From JACDAN01 sp963827705 (lineage in GTDB: Bacteria > Actinomycetota > Thermoleophilia > Gaiellales > Gaiellaceae), in assembly GCA_963827705.1 (NCBI GenBank), contig CAWHBN010000005.1, forward strand, positions 1-64,000: DNA of 64,000 bases, in the 5' to 3' direction. Within the stretch, counting starts at the first letter, position 1; every line of letters begins with the position of its first letter. Positions 55,512 to 64,000 of the stretch are shown here, piece after piece. A program made the position numbers and the translations under genes. The notes below the pieces were generated by a model, which searched no databases, was not told where the DNA came from, and was given only the letters and a program-made list of their open reading frames with translations.

Positions 55512-56745
55512 GAGTCGAACCGTAGATCCTGGTGGTGGAGCTTGTGGCCGAGCCTGTCGCGCTTCGTCTCGAGATAGCGGCGATTCTCGGCGTTCGGCGA
55601 GGTCTCGATCGGCACCTGCTCGACGACGCGGAGCCCGAAGCCCTCGAGGCCGGTGATCTTCTTCGGGTTGTTCGTCAGGATCCTGATCGTCGTCAGTCCG
55701 AGGTCGGCGAGGATCTGGTTTCCGATCCCCCACTCCCTTGCGTCTGCAGGGAAGCCCAGCTCGAGGTTCGCGTCGACGGTGTCGAGGCCTTCCTCCTGGA
55801 GCTCGTACGCCTTGAGCTTGCTGAGCAGGCCGATCCCGCGTCCCTCCTGCGCCATGTAGAGCAGGACTCCGCGCTCCCCGGCGCCGATCTGCTCGAGCGC
55901 CTGCTCCAGCTGCTCCCCGCAGTCGCAGCGGAACGAGTGGAAGACGTCACCGGTGAGGCATTCCGAGTGGACTCGGACGAGGACGTCCTCCGCCCCGTCG
56001 ATCTCGCCTTTGACGAGCGCGATGTGGGTCTTGCCGGTCAGCGTCTCGCGGAAGGCCACGGCCTCGAAGTCGCCGTACGCGGTCGGGAGCCGTACGGAGA
56101 CCGTGCGCTCGACCAGCTTCTCGGTGCGGCGGCGGTACTCGATCAGATCCGCGACCGTGATCAGCTTGATGTCGTGGCGCTCGCAGAACCCCAGCAGGTC
56201 GGGGACGCGCGCCATCGTCCCGTCCTCGTTCATCACCTCGCACACGACGCCCGCGGGGATGAGCCCGGCGAGCCGGGCGAGGTCGACGGCGGCCTCGGTC
56301 TGGCCGGTTCGCTCGAGGACGCCGCCCGGCCTTGGCGCGGAGCGGGAAGATGTGACCCGGCTGGACGAGGTCGGCCGCGCCCTTGTTCTGGTCGATCGCC
56401 GTCTGGATCGTCCGCGACCGGTCGGCTGCGGAGATCCCGGTCGTCACACCCTCACGGGCCTCGATCGAGACGGTGAAGGCGGTCTGAAGCGGCGCCTCGT
56501 TCTTCTCCACCATCGGGCGGAGCGCGAGCTCGTCGCAGCGCTCGGGCGTCAGGCAGAGGCAGATCAGTCCGCGCGCGTGGGTGGCCATGAAGTTGATCGC
56601 CTCCGGGCGTCGCGAACTGGGCGGCGATCGTGAGATCGCCCTCGTTCTCCCGGTCCGCGGCGTCGACGACGACGACGAACTTGCCTGCGCGGATGTCCTC
56701 GATCGCCTCTTCGATCGCCGAGAGGCTTGTCTCGGTGGTCGCCAT
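55508..56745 (-). pseudogene. ribBA: Bifunctional DHBP synthase / GTP cyclohydrolase II, two frameshifts
   Basis: Makes both riboflavin precursors: DHBP (RibB domain) and the pyrimidine from GTP (RibA domain). From ATG 56745: SAIEEAIEDIRAGKFVVVVDAADRENEGDL (RibB metal/substrate loop), slip near 56610, then MATHARGLICLCLTPERCDE, TGISAADRSRTI and HIFPLRAK, slip near 56330, then VVCEVMNEDGTMARVPDL and the RibA part: VHSECLTGDVFHSFRCDCGEQL (three-Cys zinc site) and MAQEGRGIGL. The joined length (~410 residues) matches RibBA. It starts 20 bases after the ribE stop and ends inside the ribH start. An enzyme this conserved in an essential operon is very unlikely to be truly broken. Confidence 0.88.
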
Positions 56746-56765
56746 CGGCGCCCATCGTATCCGGG

Positions 56766-57315
56766 CTAGCGGGCACCCCCGACGAGCCTCTCGACGTACT
56801 TGGCGAGGATGTCGACCTCGAGGTTGACCGGATCGCCCGGCTGCGAGCGAGCCCAGCGTCGTGACCTCGAGCGTGTGCGCGACCAGGGCGACCGTGAAGG
56901 TCTCGTCGTCGAGCGCGGCGATCGTGAGCGAGACGCCGTCGACCGCGATCGAGCCCTTCTCGACGCAGTAGCGGAGGATCTCCGGCGGCGCCTCGACCGT
57001 CAGCCGCTCGCCCTCGAGCGAGCGCACCCGGCCGACGCCGTCGACGTGGCCCTGGACGTAGTGCCCGCCGAGCGGCTCGCCTGCCGCGAGCGCCGGCTCG
57101 AGGTTGACCGCCTCGCCGAAGCCCTTCGAGCGGGCCGCGGTCTCCTCCATCACGTCGAAGGCGAGGCTGCCGTTCTGCGCCTCGACGACGGTCAGGCAGA
57201 CGCCGTCGACGTTGATCGAGTCGCCGATCTTCGGCGCGAGCGACGACTCCACGACCAGGCGGCGGTCGGCGAACGAGACGGTCCGCGCCCGCTCCCGAAC
57301 GATCCCCGTGAACAC
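56766..57315 (-). CDS. ribE: Riboflavin synthase alpha subunit (one frameshift)
   Basis: Dismutates two lumazines to riboflavin. The N-terminal lumazine-binding repeat starts MFTGIVRERARTVSF with SINVDGVCLTVVEAQNGSLAF, and the second repeat has GGHYVQGHVDGVGRV and GSIAVDGVSLTIAALDDETF, the two-repeat plan of the family. An inserted base near 56850 breaks the last ~35 residues; in the corrected frame they read APGDPVNLEVDILAKYVERLVGGAR and a TAG at 56766. Length ~180 residues, slightly below the usual 200. No FMN riboswitch could be recognised in the 174 bases upstream. Confidence 0.88.
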
Positions 57316-57489
57316 GCGGCCAGGTTAGTGCCTCTTCAGGTGATGCTGCCCCGCTTCTGGGTCGCGAGCACCAAGCCAGAGAGCGCACTCCGACGAGCGC
57401 AAGGCTAGGCAGCCTTGGTGAGGAGGAGGGTGGGCTCTGGCGCCGCGTGATCGCGGGCCAGAAGCAGGCGTGCATTGCCTGGAGAGGCA
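57316..57489. other. Gap upstream of ribE, no gene recognised
   Basis: The 174 bases between the small ORF and ribE hold no convincing coding frame. I looked on the minus strand for the conserved boxes of an FMN riboswitch and did not find them. A promoter for ribE could lie here. Confidence 0.4.
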
Positions 57490-57707
57490 CTATTGGCCGA
57501 GCGCGATTGCCTCGATCGTCTCGCGGACGAGCGGCTGGAGCTGCGGCCGGGAGACGTCCGGCCGGGCCAGCTCTCCCGCAGCTCCTCGATCAGGTCCTGC
57601 GACTCGGGCCCGACCTCGCCGGGGTGGGCGAGCGCCTCCTGGACCTGGCCGACGTCGACGTGTCCCGCGAGCCAGCGCGAGAGGGTTTGAACCAGATCAG
57701 GGCTCAT
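57490..57707 (-). CDS. Small helical protein inside the riboflavin operon (one frameshift)
   Basis: A ~73-residue product: MSPDLVQTLSRWLAGHVDVG, QVQEALAHPGEVGPESQDLI, then after a one-base slip near 57573 ELARPDVSRPQLQPLVRETI and EAIALGQ. It is hydrophilic and helical with no metal or nucleotide motif. The ATG at 57707 (or 57713) lies within the last codons of ribD, so translation is coupled. I recognise no family. Position between ribD and ribE suggests a role or passive residence in riboflavin synthesis. Confidence 0.55.
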
Positions 57708-58639
57708 TGACATAGGCCGTCAGGAGCACATCTTCTCCGACGGGGCGGCTGGCGAAACGGCTGAGGCGCACCGGCGGGATCCCACCCTCGAAGAGGGCGG
57801 GCCCCTCGCCGGCGAGCTTCGGCGCCACGAAGACGAGCAGCTTGTCGAGCAGGCTCTCGCGGAGGAAGGCGGCGGCGATCCGGGGGCCGCCCTCGAGGAG
57901 GAGCGACTGGATGCCCTCGCCGGCGAGCGCTGCAGCTCGTCGGCAGCGGGCCGGTTCGCAGCTCGAGCTCCGAGTCGTCGGGAAGCGGCCCGCGGCCGAA
58001 GGCGAGCCGGCGAGGCTGCCGGACGGCGCCGACGTCTCTTGCGTCGAGTCGTGGCCGGTCCGCGTGCACGGTGCCCATCCCGACCCCGACCGCGTCCGAC
58101 CCGGCCCGCAGCTCGTGGACGAGCCGCCGGCTCTCCTCGCCGGAGATCCAGCGCTCGCCCGGGATCGTCAACCGGCCGTCGAGCGTCATCGCCGCCTTGT
58201 AGGTGACGAACGGGCGGCCCTGGGCGACCCACGTCCGCCAAGCCTCGTTCTGGGCCCGCGCCTCGAAGAGGTCTGCGTGCACGACCTCTATCCCGCGGCT
58301 CCAGGAGTCTCGAGCCCGCCTCCGGCCTCCGGGTTCGGGTCGAGCGAGGCTGCGACGACCCGGCTCACCCCGGCGGCGAAGCACGGCCTCGGTGCAGGGC
58401 GGCGTCGTTCCGTGGTGCGCGCACGGCTCCATGGTCAGGTAGAGCGTCGAGCCCGCAGCCCGCTCTCCCGCTGCCTCGAGCGCGAGCACCTCGGCGTGCG
58501 GCTCGCCTCTTCGTCGGTGCCAGCCCTCGCCGACGACCTCGCCGTCGCGGACGACGACCGCCCCGACCACGGGGTTCGGATGCGTCGTTCCGCGTCCCTT
58601 CTCCGCGAGCTCGAGTGCCCGCGCGAGGTGCTCGTTCAC
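57697..58639 (-). pseudogene. ribD: Bifunctional riboflavin deaminase/reductase RibD, frame broken
   Basis: From GTG 58639: the deaminase part VNEHLARALELAEKGRGTTH, PNPVVGAVVVRDGEVVGEGW, HAEVLALEAAGERA (zinc His/Glu) and MEPCAHHGTTPPCTEAVL (zinc Cys pair). Slips near 58362 and 58315 interrupt the linker, then the reductase half: VTYKAAMTLDGRLTIPGERW, VGMGTVHADRPRL. A last slip near 57945 leads to LLLEGGPRIAAAFLRE and the C-terminus GEDVLLTAYVNEP. Joined length ~315 residues, slightly short of typical RibD (~360). GTG overlaps the rpe stop as GTGA. Catalyses deamination and side-chain reduction of the pyrimidine intermediate. Breaks are most likely sequence errors. Confidence 0.85.
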
Positions 58640-59296
58640 GCCGCCTCTTCGACGAGCTCCTCGTAGGCCTGGGCGATGTCGTCGCGCCCGAACGTGCTCG
58701 TCCCGGCGACGAAGAGGCTCGCGCCCGGCGTCGCGAAGCAGCCGGATGTTGGCCCGGCCGACCCCTCCGTCGACCTGGATCGGCTTCTCCGCGGGCAGGA
58801 GGCCGCGCAGGCGCTCGATCCGCGGCAGCGCCTCGGGCATGAACGGCTGGCCGGAGTAGCCGGGCTCGATGCTCATGCAGAGGACGAGATCGAATGGCTC
58901 GGAAACCTCTGCCGCCTGCTCCGGCTCAGTCTCCGGCTTGAACGCTAGTCCGACCTGGAGCTCGTGCTCACGCGCGAGCCGCGCGACCGCCGCCGGGTTC
59001 CGGACGGCTTCGATGTGGAACGTGACGCTGTCGCCTCCGGCTTCCGCGATCGCCTCGAAGTGGCGCTGCGGCTCCTCGACCATGAGATGGCAGTCCAGCC
59101 GGCCGCCGAGCCGATGGACGAGCGGCGAGATCGACTCCAGCACGATCGGCCCGATCGTGATCGGCGGGACGAAGTGCCCGTCGCCGATGTCGAAGTGGAA
59201 GATGCGCGCGCCCGCGCGCATCAGGGTCTCGATCTGCTCGCCGAGCCGCGAGAAGTCGGCCGCGTAGAGCGACGGCTCGACCTCCACGGTTCGCAT
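58636..59296 (-). CDS. rpe: Ribulose-phosphate 3-epimerase (one frameshift)
   Basis: TIM-barrel enzyme interconverting ribulose-5-P and xylulose-5-P; it supplies ribulose-5-P, the DHBP precursor for RibBA, so its place before ribD makes biochemical sense. Start MRTVEVEPSLYAADFSRLGE; metal-binding His/Asp in IFHFDIGDGHFVPPIT and CHLMVEEPQRH; catalytic Asp region CMSIEPGYSGQPFMPEA; phosphate site QVDGGVGRANIR. An extra C near 58725 shifts the last ~30 residues, which in the right frame read AGASLFVAGTSTFGRDDIAQ. A GTG at 59314 is an alternative start. Confidence 0.87.
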
Positions 59297-59424
59297 CCAG
59301 TCCCGCCAGGGCACCCAGCGATCTTACGGTCGCTTCGCGCGAGGGACTGTCTGACACTCGGACCCGGCGTCCCGAGACATGGAGAGTGGAACGATTGTCT
59401 TGATGCCCCGGGGTCCGACAGCGT

Positions 59425-60659
59425 TTACGCCGTCCGAATCAGTCGGGCGATGAAGAATCCCGACGTGCGGTGCCGGTGTGGCAACGTGAGCAGCACGCCA
59501 ACGCTGTGCGGGTGCTCGTACTCGGGCCATGTCTCCGCAAGCGAACGATCCAGGCAAGCCGGTGGACCTGGTCCGACACAGCCGCATCAACGATCTCTTC
59601 GTTCTCCGCCCTTGCGATCGTGCACACCGAGTAGACGACGGCACCGCCCGGCTTCACGCGTTCCGCGGCGACACGAAGCAGCTCGGTCTGCAGCTCGGGG
59701 AGCGGCTTTGCGCGCCAGCGGAGATCCGGCCTGGCGGCGAGCACGCCGAGCCCCGAGCAGGGCGAGTCCACGAGCACCCGGTCGAACCCATCGAGCTCCG
59801 CCGGGAGCTCGAGTGCGTCGGCGTTCACGACGCGGACGTTGGAGAACCCGAGCCGGCGCACGTTCTCGTCCAACTCGCGCGCCCGGCCGGGATGGAGCTC
59901 CACGGCGACGACCTCCGCCGCCAGGCGGGCCAACTGGGTCGTCTTCCCTCCGGGTGCTGCGCACAGGTCGAGCACGCGCTCCCCGGCCTCGACGCCCACG
60001 GCGGCGCCGGCGAGCTGCGATCCGCGGCTCTGCGGCCAGACCTCGCCCCGCTCGAGCTCTCCCGGATCGATCCGGTCGACGACACGCGTTTCTCCGGTCG
60101 CGACGACTCGCACCGCCGTCTCCGGAGGCTCGTTCTGCGACCGCATCAGCGCGAGCGCGTCATCCGCGCCCCACTCCTCCCACCAGGTCTCGGCGACCCA
60201 GTCCGGATACGAGTGCCTCAACGCCGCCTCCTGGGCGGTGGACTCGGGGAGGCCGGTGACGAGATCGCGGATCCCCTCGGCGACACGCCGGAGGACGGCG
60301 TTCGCGAATCCGGCCGCACGCCTCGCCGGCGAGGCCTTCACGAGCTCCACCGCCTCGTTCACGCTGGCACGAGCCGGAACGCCGTCCAGGAACGCGAGCT
60401 CGTAGGCGCCGAGCCGGATCGCGGCCCGAACCGGCGCGTCCATGGCCCCGACCGGCCGGCCACCGAGCCGCTCGATCGCATGGTCGAGCGTGCGCGCCAT
60501 CTGGATCGCGCCGTAGGCGATCCGCTGGGCGAAGGCCCTGTCGCGGGTGTCGAGATCTTTCGCCTCTGACGCGAAGGCGCGGTCGGCGTAGGCGGCGTCC
60601 TCGAAGACGCGCAGCAGCACCTTGTAGGCGACCCGCCGGGCCGGGCTAGCGGAGGCCAC
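59425..60659 (-). CDS. rsmB: 16S rRNA (cytosine-967-C5)-methyltransferase RsmB (one frameshift)
   Basis: A ~410-residue m5C RNA methyltransferase. N-terminal NusB-like helical domain (SPARRVAYKVLLRVFEDAAYA ... GFANAVLRRV, residues ~1-140) is followed by the catalytic domain: DLCAAPGGKTTQLA, DSPCSGLGVLAARPDLRW with the resolving Cys, and YSVCTIARAENE with the catalytic Cys. A slip near 59560 interrupts the last 35 residues, which in the corrected frame read EHPHSVGVLLTLPHRHRTSG then FFIARLIRTA and TAA at 59425. GTG start overlaps fmt by 14 bases. It modifies C967 of 16S rRNA. Confidence 0.9.
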
Positions 60660-61428
60660 GCTCGAACTCGTCCAGCGTCATGCGCCTGCCGCCCTCGGGC
60701 TGCACCTCGAGGATCTCGAGCCGGTCGTCGTCGAGCCGCGAGCGCCAGACGATCACCGGGCGGCCGTGGAGCTCTCCGCGCGCGCCGATGTGCGGCGAGA
60801 GCGCCCGGATCCGGTCGTGCAGCTCCTCCGGCGGCCGGGACCAGTCGAGCAGGCGATCCTCCGGGCCGATCTTCTCGGCGTATGTCGCCTCGCCGTCCTG
60901 CGGTCGGAACTCCGCTGCCAGCGCCTCCTCGAGGAGATCGGGCGCGAGGTCGGCGGCCCGTCCGTACACGGCGCCTGCGTCGTCGTCGAGCTCGATCGGA
61001 AACGAGGCCACTGCTCCGACGGGGCCGGCGTCGAGCTCCTCGACCAGCCGGATGATGCTGACGCCCGTCTCCCGGTCGCCGGCCATGATCGCGCGCTCGA
61101 CCGGGGCCGCCCCTCGCCACCGCGGCAGGAGCGACGGATGGACGTTCAGCCACTGCGCCTGCTCGAGCAGCTCTGTGGGGATCAGCGCTCCGTAGTCGAC
61201 CAGGACCACCACGTCGACTCCGAGATCGAGCCCGGCCGGCCGCTCCGGCTGCCGGACGGGAATTCCCAGCCGCTGCGCCATCTCCTTGGCCGGCGGAGGC
61301 GCCGGCTTCCGCCCGCGGCCCTTTGGACGGTCGGGCCGGGTCAGGACGTACTCGATTTCCCACCGGGCTGCGAGCTCTGCGAGGACGTCGGCGCCGAACT
61401 TCCCGGTCGCCGCGACTGCGAGCTTCAC
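60646..61428 (-). CDS. fmt: Methionyl-tRNA formyltransferase
   Basis: A 260-residue enzyme that formylates initiator Met-tRNA using 10-formyl-THF. The conserved catalytic trio is visible as Asn and His in LNVHPSLLPRWRGAAPVERA and Asp in LVEELDAGPVG. The C-terminal tRNA-binding OB domain is shorter than usual (total 260 versus ~310 residues), ending RRMTLDEFERGLR. The GTG start shares one base with the def stop (TAGTG). The upstream neighbours def and priA complete the classic deformylase-formyltransferase arrangement. Confidence 0.9.
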   Translation of the reverse strand: MKLAVAATGKFGADVLAELAARWEIEYVLTRPDRPKGRGRKPAPPPAKEMAQRLGIPVRQPERPAGLDLGVDVVVLVDYGALIPTELLEQAQWLNVHPSLLPRWRGAAPVERAIMAGDRETGVSIIRLVEELDAGPVGAVASFPIELDDDAGAVYGRAADLAPDLLEEALAAEFRPQDGEATYAEKIGPEDRLLDWSRPPEELHDRIRALSPHIGARGELHGRPVIVWRSRLDDDRLEILEVQPEGGRRMTLDEFERGLR

Positions 61429-61994
61429 TACGGCGACAGGACGGCCTTCGGCCGCAGGACCGCGAGCGCCGCCTTCCGCGCCTCCTCGGTCGTGCGGTCG
61501 AGGATGAGGACTCCGTCGAGGTGGTCGATCTCGTGTTGGACAACCCGGGCCGGATGGTCGCTGAGCTCGAAGCTCAGCTCGCCGCCGTCGAGATCGCGCC
61601 CCTCGAGCTTGACCGAGACCGGCCGCTCGACAGGCATCTGCACGCCGACGAGCGACAGGCAGCCCTCGTCGTCGACCACGACCTCGTCAGAGCTCTCGGC
61701 CAGCACGGGATTCACGACGGCAACCGGGTCGGACTCGGCATCGGGCAGGAAGACGAAGACCCGCCGGATGACGCCGACCTGGGTCGCCGCGAGCCCGACG
61801 CCGTTCGCGTCGCGCATCAGCTGGGTCATCCGCTCGGCGAGACGACGCAGGTCGCCGTCGAACTCCTCCACCTCCCGTGCCCGCATCCGCAGGACGGGGT
61901 CGGGGTACTGGCGGATCTGGCCGAGCGCGATCCGCCGGCGGGCCTCCGCCTCCGGATCCAGCTCGTCGGTCTTGATCTGGCCCGCTTCTTCCAA
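61428..61994 (-). CDS. def: Peptide deformylase
   Basis: A 188-residue metalloprotease that removes formyl from new N-termini. All three motifs are present: GVGLAATQVG (motif 1), EGCLSLVGV (motif 2 with the metal Cys) and VQHEIDHLDGV (motif 3 with the two metal His and catalytic Glu). A ~30-residue leader precedes the usual IRQYPDPVLR start. TTG at 61994 is the only start codon after the priA stop in this frame; it lies within a perfect 9-base-pair hairpin. Confidence 0.92.
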   Translation of the reverse strand: MEEAGQIKTDELDPEAEARRRIALGQIRQYPDPVLRMRAREVEEFDGDLRRLAERMTQLMRDANGVGLAATQVGVIRRVFVFLPDAESDPVAVVNPVLAESSDEVVVDDEGCLSLVGVQMPVERPVSVKLEGRDLDGGELSFELSDHPARVVQHEIDHLDGVLILDRTTEEARKAALAVLRPKAVLSP

Positions 61995-62002
61995 AGCGGG
62001 CC
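61979..62002. promoter_or_regulatory. Hairpin over the def start codon
   Basis: GGCCCGCTT (61979-61987) and AAGCGGGCC (61994-62002) form a perfect 9-bp stem with a 6-base loop that contains part of the TTG start of def. On the mRNA this could hide the initiation site, or it could be an attenuator-like element between priA and def; there is no T tract, so terminator function is unlikely. Confidence 0.45.
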
Positions 62003-62009
62003 TATGTAA

Positions 62010-63932
62010 TCAGAGCGCCTGGGGGTCGACGTCGACCGTCGCGCGCACCCCGGCGCGGCTCATCGCAGGCGCGGCCGCGGCGAGCAGCTGCGCCGCCCGC
62101 GAGGCGACCGGCCGCACGCGGTCGGTCTTCACGAGGAGCTGCGCACGATGCCGGCCGCGGAGTCGCAAGAGCGGCGCCGGACCGAGGACGTCGGCGCCGT
62201 CGAGGCCGGCGCCGATCTCGCCGAGGAGCTGCATCGCGTCGCCGGGCTCGCGGCCGTCCGCCACCACCCGGACGAGGTGGCGGAAGGGCGGATAGCCGAG
62301 CTCCCGCCGGCGCTCGAGCTCCTCGGCCAGGAACCGCGTGACGTCGTGCCGCGCTGCGTTCACGATCGGCCGTGAATCGGGCTGGAACGTCTGGACGATC
62401 ACACGGCCCGGCGCATCCCTGCCGCTCCGGCCGGCCAGCTGGGTGACGAGCTGGAAGGTTCGCTCCTCGGCCCGGAAGTCGGGCATCCCCAAGCCTGTGT
62501 CGGCGTCGACGACGGCGGCAAGTGCGACCCCGGCGAAGTGGTGTCCCTTCGCGACCATCTGGGTGCCGACGAGCACGGCTCGGTCCGTCTCCGCGAAGCG
62601 CCGCAGCGCCGCAGTCAGCTCCGCCGGGCGGCGAATCGCGTCGGCGTCGAGCCGGATCCGCTCGAGGCCGGGCACCTTCTCCGCGAGCTCCTGCTCGAGC
62701 CGCTGGGTTCCGGCCCCGATGCGCGCAAGCTCGGGCGAGCCGCATGCAGGGCAGGCCTCGCCCATCGCCTCGACGCGGGAGCAGTGGTGGCAGTGGAGCC
62801 GCCCGTCGGCGTGGAGGACGAGCGCAACGTCGCAGTTGGGACAGCGGCGGGTCAGCCCGCAGGCGCGGCAGTGGACGGCCGGCGCGACGCCGCGGCGGTT
62901 GAGGAGCAGGATCGCCTTGCCTCCGTTCTGCTCAACGGCGCCGAGCTCCGCGAGGAGCGGTGCCGAGAGCGGATAGCCGGCCTCCCGGCGCAGGTCGACG
63001 ACGCGGACCGGCGGCAACGGGCCCGCGAGACGGCCTCCCAGCTCCAGGCGCTCCAGCCGTTCCCAGCTCTCCGGCCTCGGCGTCGCGGTGCCGAAGATCG
63101 CGACGGCACCTTCGAGGGCCGCCCGCTTCGCGGCGACGGTGCGTGCGTCGTAGCGCGGGTCGGCCTCCTGCTTGTACGAGGCGTCGTGCTCTTCGTCCAC
63201 ACAGATCACGCCGAGTGGCGCGACGGGCGCGAAGACGGCCGAACGGGCGCCGACGACGATCGGCGCCGCCCCGCTCGCGATTCGCACGCGCTCGTCCCGC
63301 CGCTCCGCCTCCGTCAGCGACGAGTGGAGGACGGCGACGCGGTCGCCGAACCGCGCGCGCAGACGGCCGACGCTTTGCGGCGCGAGCGCGATCTCCGGCA
63401 CGAGCACGATCGCGCCCTTTCCACGCTCGAGCGCCGCCGCGCAGGCCTGGAGGTAGACCTCGGTCTTGCCGCTGCCGGTCGCTCCGTGGAGGAGGACGTT
63501 GCCGCCGTCGCCGTCCAGCGCCTCGACGATGCGCGCGAGGGCTCGTGCCTGGCTCTCGCTCAACTGTGCGGGCTCGGCCTCTCCACCGAGCGAGTCCCGT
63601 TCCGCCGGCTGCGGCCGCTCACCTCGCGCCTTCCGCTTCGGCGGCGCCACCAGCTCGAGCGCCCGCGCCGGCGTCGAGCCGTAGTAGTCGGCGACCCACA
63701 GAGCGAGATCGACGAGCGGCTCCGGCAGCTCGTCGACCACGTCCCCGACCGGAGCCGCCTTCACGCCCTCGGGCGGGCTCTCCTCCAGGCCGACGACCAC
63801 CCCGCGCCGCTTGGCTCCGGCGAAGCGAAGCGAGACCACCGCGCCCTTGCCGACCTCGGGCGGAACCTCGTACGTGAACGGCCGCGCCACCGCCCGCGAC
63901 GAGACGAGCGGGTAGACGGAGGCGTAGGGCAC
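62010..63932 (-). CDS. priA: Primosomal protein N' (replication restart helicase PriA)
   Basis: A 640-residue superfamily 2 helicase that reloads the replisome at stalled forks. N-terminal 3'BD-like domain begins MPYASVYPLVSSRAVARPFT; helicase motifs GATGSGKTEVYLQA (Walker A, near residue 155), DEEHDASYKQ, GTATPRPES; zinc-binding modules CRACGLTRRCPNC and CHHCSRVEAMGEACPAC between helicase lobes; motif VVDADTGLGMPDFRAEERTF and QLAGRSGR near the C-terminus. Unbroken. GTG start. It is the promoter-proximal gene of the run priA-def-fmt-rsmB-rpe-ribD visible here, preceded only by the tail of another gene. Confidence 0.93.
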   Translation of the reverse strand: MPYASVYPLVSSRAVARPFTYEVPPEVGKGAVVSLRFAGAKRRGVVVGLEESPPEGVKAAPVGDVVDELPEPLVDLALWVADYYGSTPARALELVAPPKRKARGERPQPAERDSLGGEAEPAQLSESQARALARIVEALDGDGGNVLLHGATGSGKTEVYLQACAAALERGKGAIVLVPEIALAPQSVGRLRARFGDRVAVLHSSLTEAERRDERVRIASGAAPIVVGARSAVFAPVAPLGVICVDEEHDASYKQEADPRYDARTVAAKRAALEGAVAIFGTATPRPESWERLERLELGGRLAGPLPPVRVVDLRREAGYPLSAPLLAELGAVEQNGGKAILLLNRRGVAPAVHCRACGLTRRCPNCDVALVLHADGRLHCHHCSRVEAMGEACPACGSPELARIGAGTQRLEQELAEKVPGLERIRLDADAIRRPAELTAALRRFAETDRAVLVGTQMVAKGHHFAGVALAAVVDADTGLGMPDFRAEERTFQLVTQLAGRSGRDAPGRVIVQTFQPDSRPIVNAARHDVTRFLAEELERRRELGYPPFRHLVRVVADGREPGDAMQLLGEIGAGLDGADVLGPAPLLRLRGRHRAQLLVKTDRVRPVASRAAQLLAAAAPAMSRAGVRATVDVDPQAL

Positions 63933-63947
63933 CGGCTGACCGTAGCC

Positions 63948-64000
63948 TCAGAGCAGGTCGGCGGCGTCCTTGTAAGGTTTCCCTGCCAATGGGAGCGAAC
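63948..64000 (-). CDS. C-terminal tail of an unidentified gene
   Basis: The last 16 codons of a leftward gene end with TGA at 63948, reading LPLAGKPYKDAADLL before the stop. Too short to identify. In actinobacterial operons priA is often preceded by coaBC or metK, but this tail alone cannot decide. Confidence 0.4.
   Translation of the reverse strand, partial: SLPLAGKPYKDAADLL

Noticed and set aside
57316..57489. FMN riboswitch before ribE
   Set aside because: None of the conserved RFN boxes is recognisable by eye on the minus strand.

Overview
The window is about 64 kb of very GC-rich DNA with dense, mostly operonic genes. The gene set points to an actinobacterium, probably of the deep-branching class Thermoleophilia; that placement is inference from gene content (primary sigma factor, CysO-type cysteine synthesis, FtsZ/ParA, Lhr helicase, PxKF-type secreted proteins), not from a phylogenetic marker. 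No rRNA, tRNA, CRISPR array, transposase or phage gene was seen.

Layout. 1-13 kb: the start of an oligopeptide-binding lipoprotein, an MBL-rhodanese sulfur enzyme, a nucleotidyl cyclase/ATPase/TPR protein, then a minus-strand run parA-ftsZ-ggt-GNAT-hisC-meaB-ilvA. 13-21 kb: a small helical protein, a broken unknown gene, a Nei-like DNA glycosylase, a small membrane protein, the Lhr-type helicase and a methyltransferase. 21-25 kb: a large protein with the architecture of mammalian soluble adenylyl cyclase, divergent from 25-31 kb: a giant secreted protein (von Willebrand A domain, PAGSI pentapeptide repeats, C25-peptidase-like domain, PxKF domain). 31-34 kb: peroxiredoxin, DUF1028, HhH-GPD glycosylase and double-Nudix genes, partly overlapping. 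34-39 kb: secreted proteins (a YGEW-type protein, a trypsin-PKD protease, an Asp-box propeller) around an acyl-CoA dehydrogenase. 38.7-49 kb: a FAD/Rieske oxidoreductase with a small leader-like ORF, a third cyclase/ATPase/TPR protein, amidohydrolase, a REP-like inverted repeat, M20 peptidase, primary sigma factor and a TPR protein. 49-52 kb: a complete protein-bound-sulfur cysteine pathway (rhodanese-MoeB, CysO, CysM, Mec). 52-64 kb: a FAD oxidase, cupredoxin, membrane protein, lone receiver domain, then a long minus-strand housekeeping run read from 64 kb downward: priA-def-fmt-rsmB-rpe-ribD-small ORF-ribE-ribBA-ribH-rpmB.

Sequence quality is a major feature. Around twenty genes, including ones expected to be essential (sigma factor, ribBA, ribE, ribD, rsmB, rpe), are split by one or more single-base frameshifts, several in G runs or short tandem repeats. 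This looks far more like uncorrected indels in the assembly than real decay. Genes with one break are entered as CDS, and genes with two or more as pseudogene meaning 'frame broken in this sequence', not 'loss of function'. The very long antisense ORFs in this GC-rich DNA were treated as mirror ORFs and left out.

The most interesting items are the soluble-adenylyl-cyclase-like protein and its divergent giant surface protein, the presence of three cyclase/ATPase/TPR sensors in 64 kb, the rearranged CysO pathway with a possible AUA start codon, and FtsZ with a 110-residue disordered N-terminal extension translationally overlapped by ParA.
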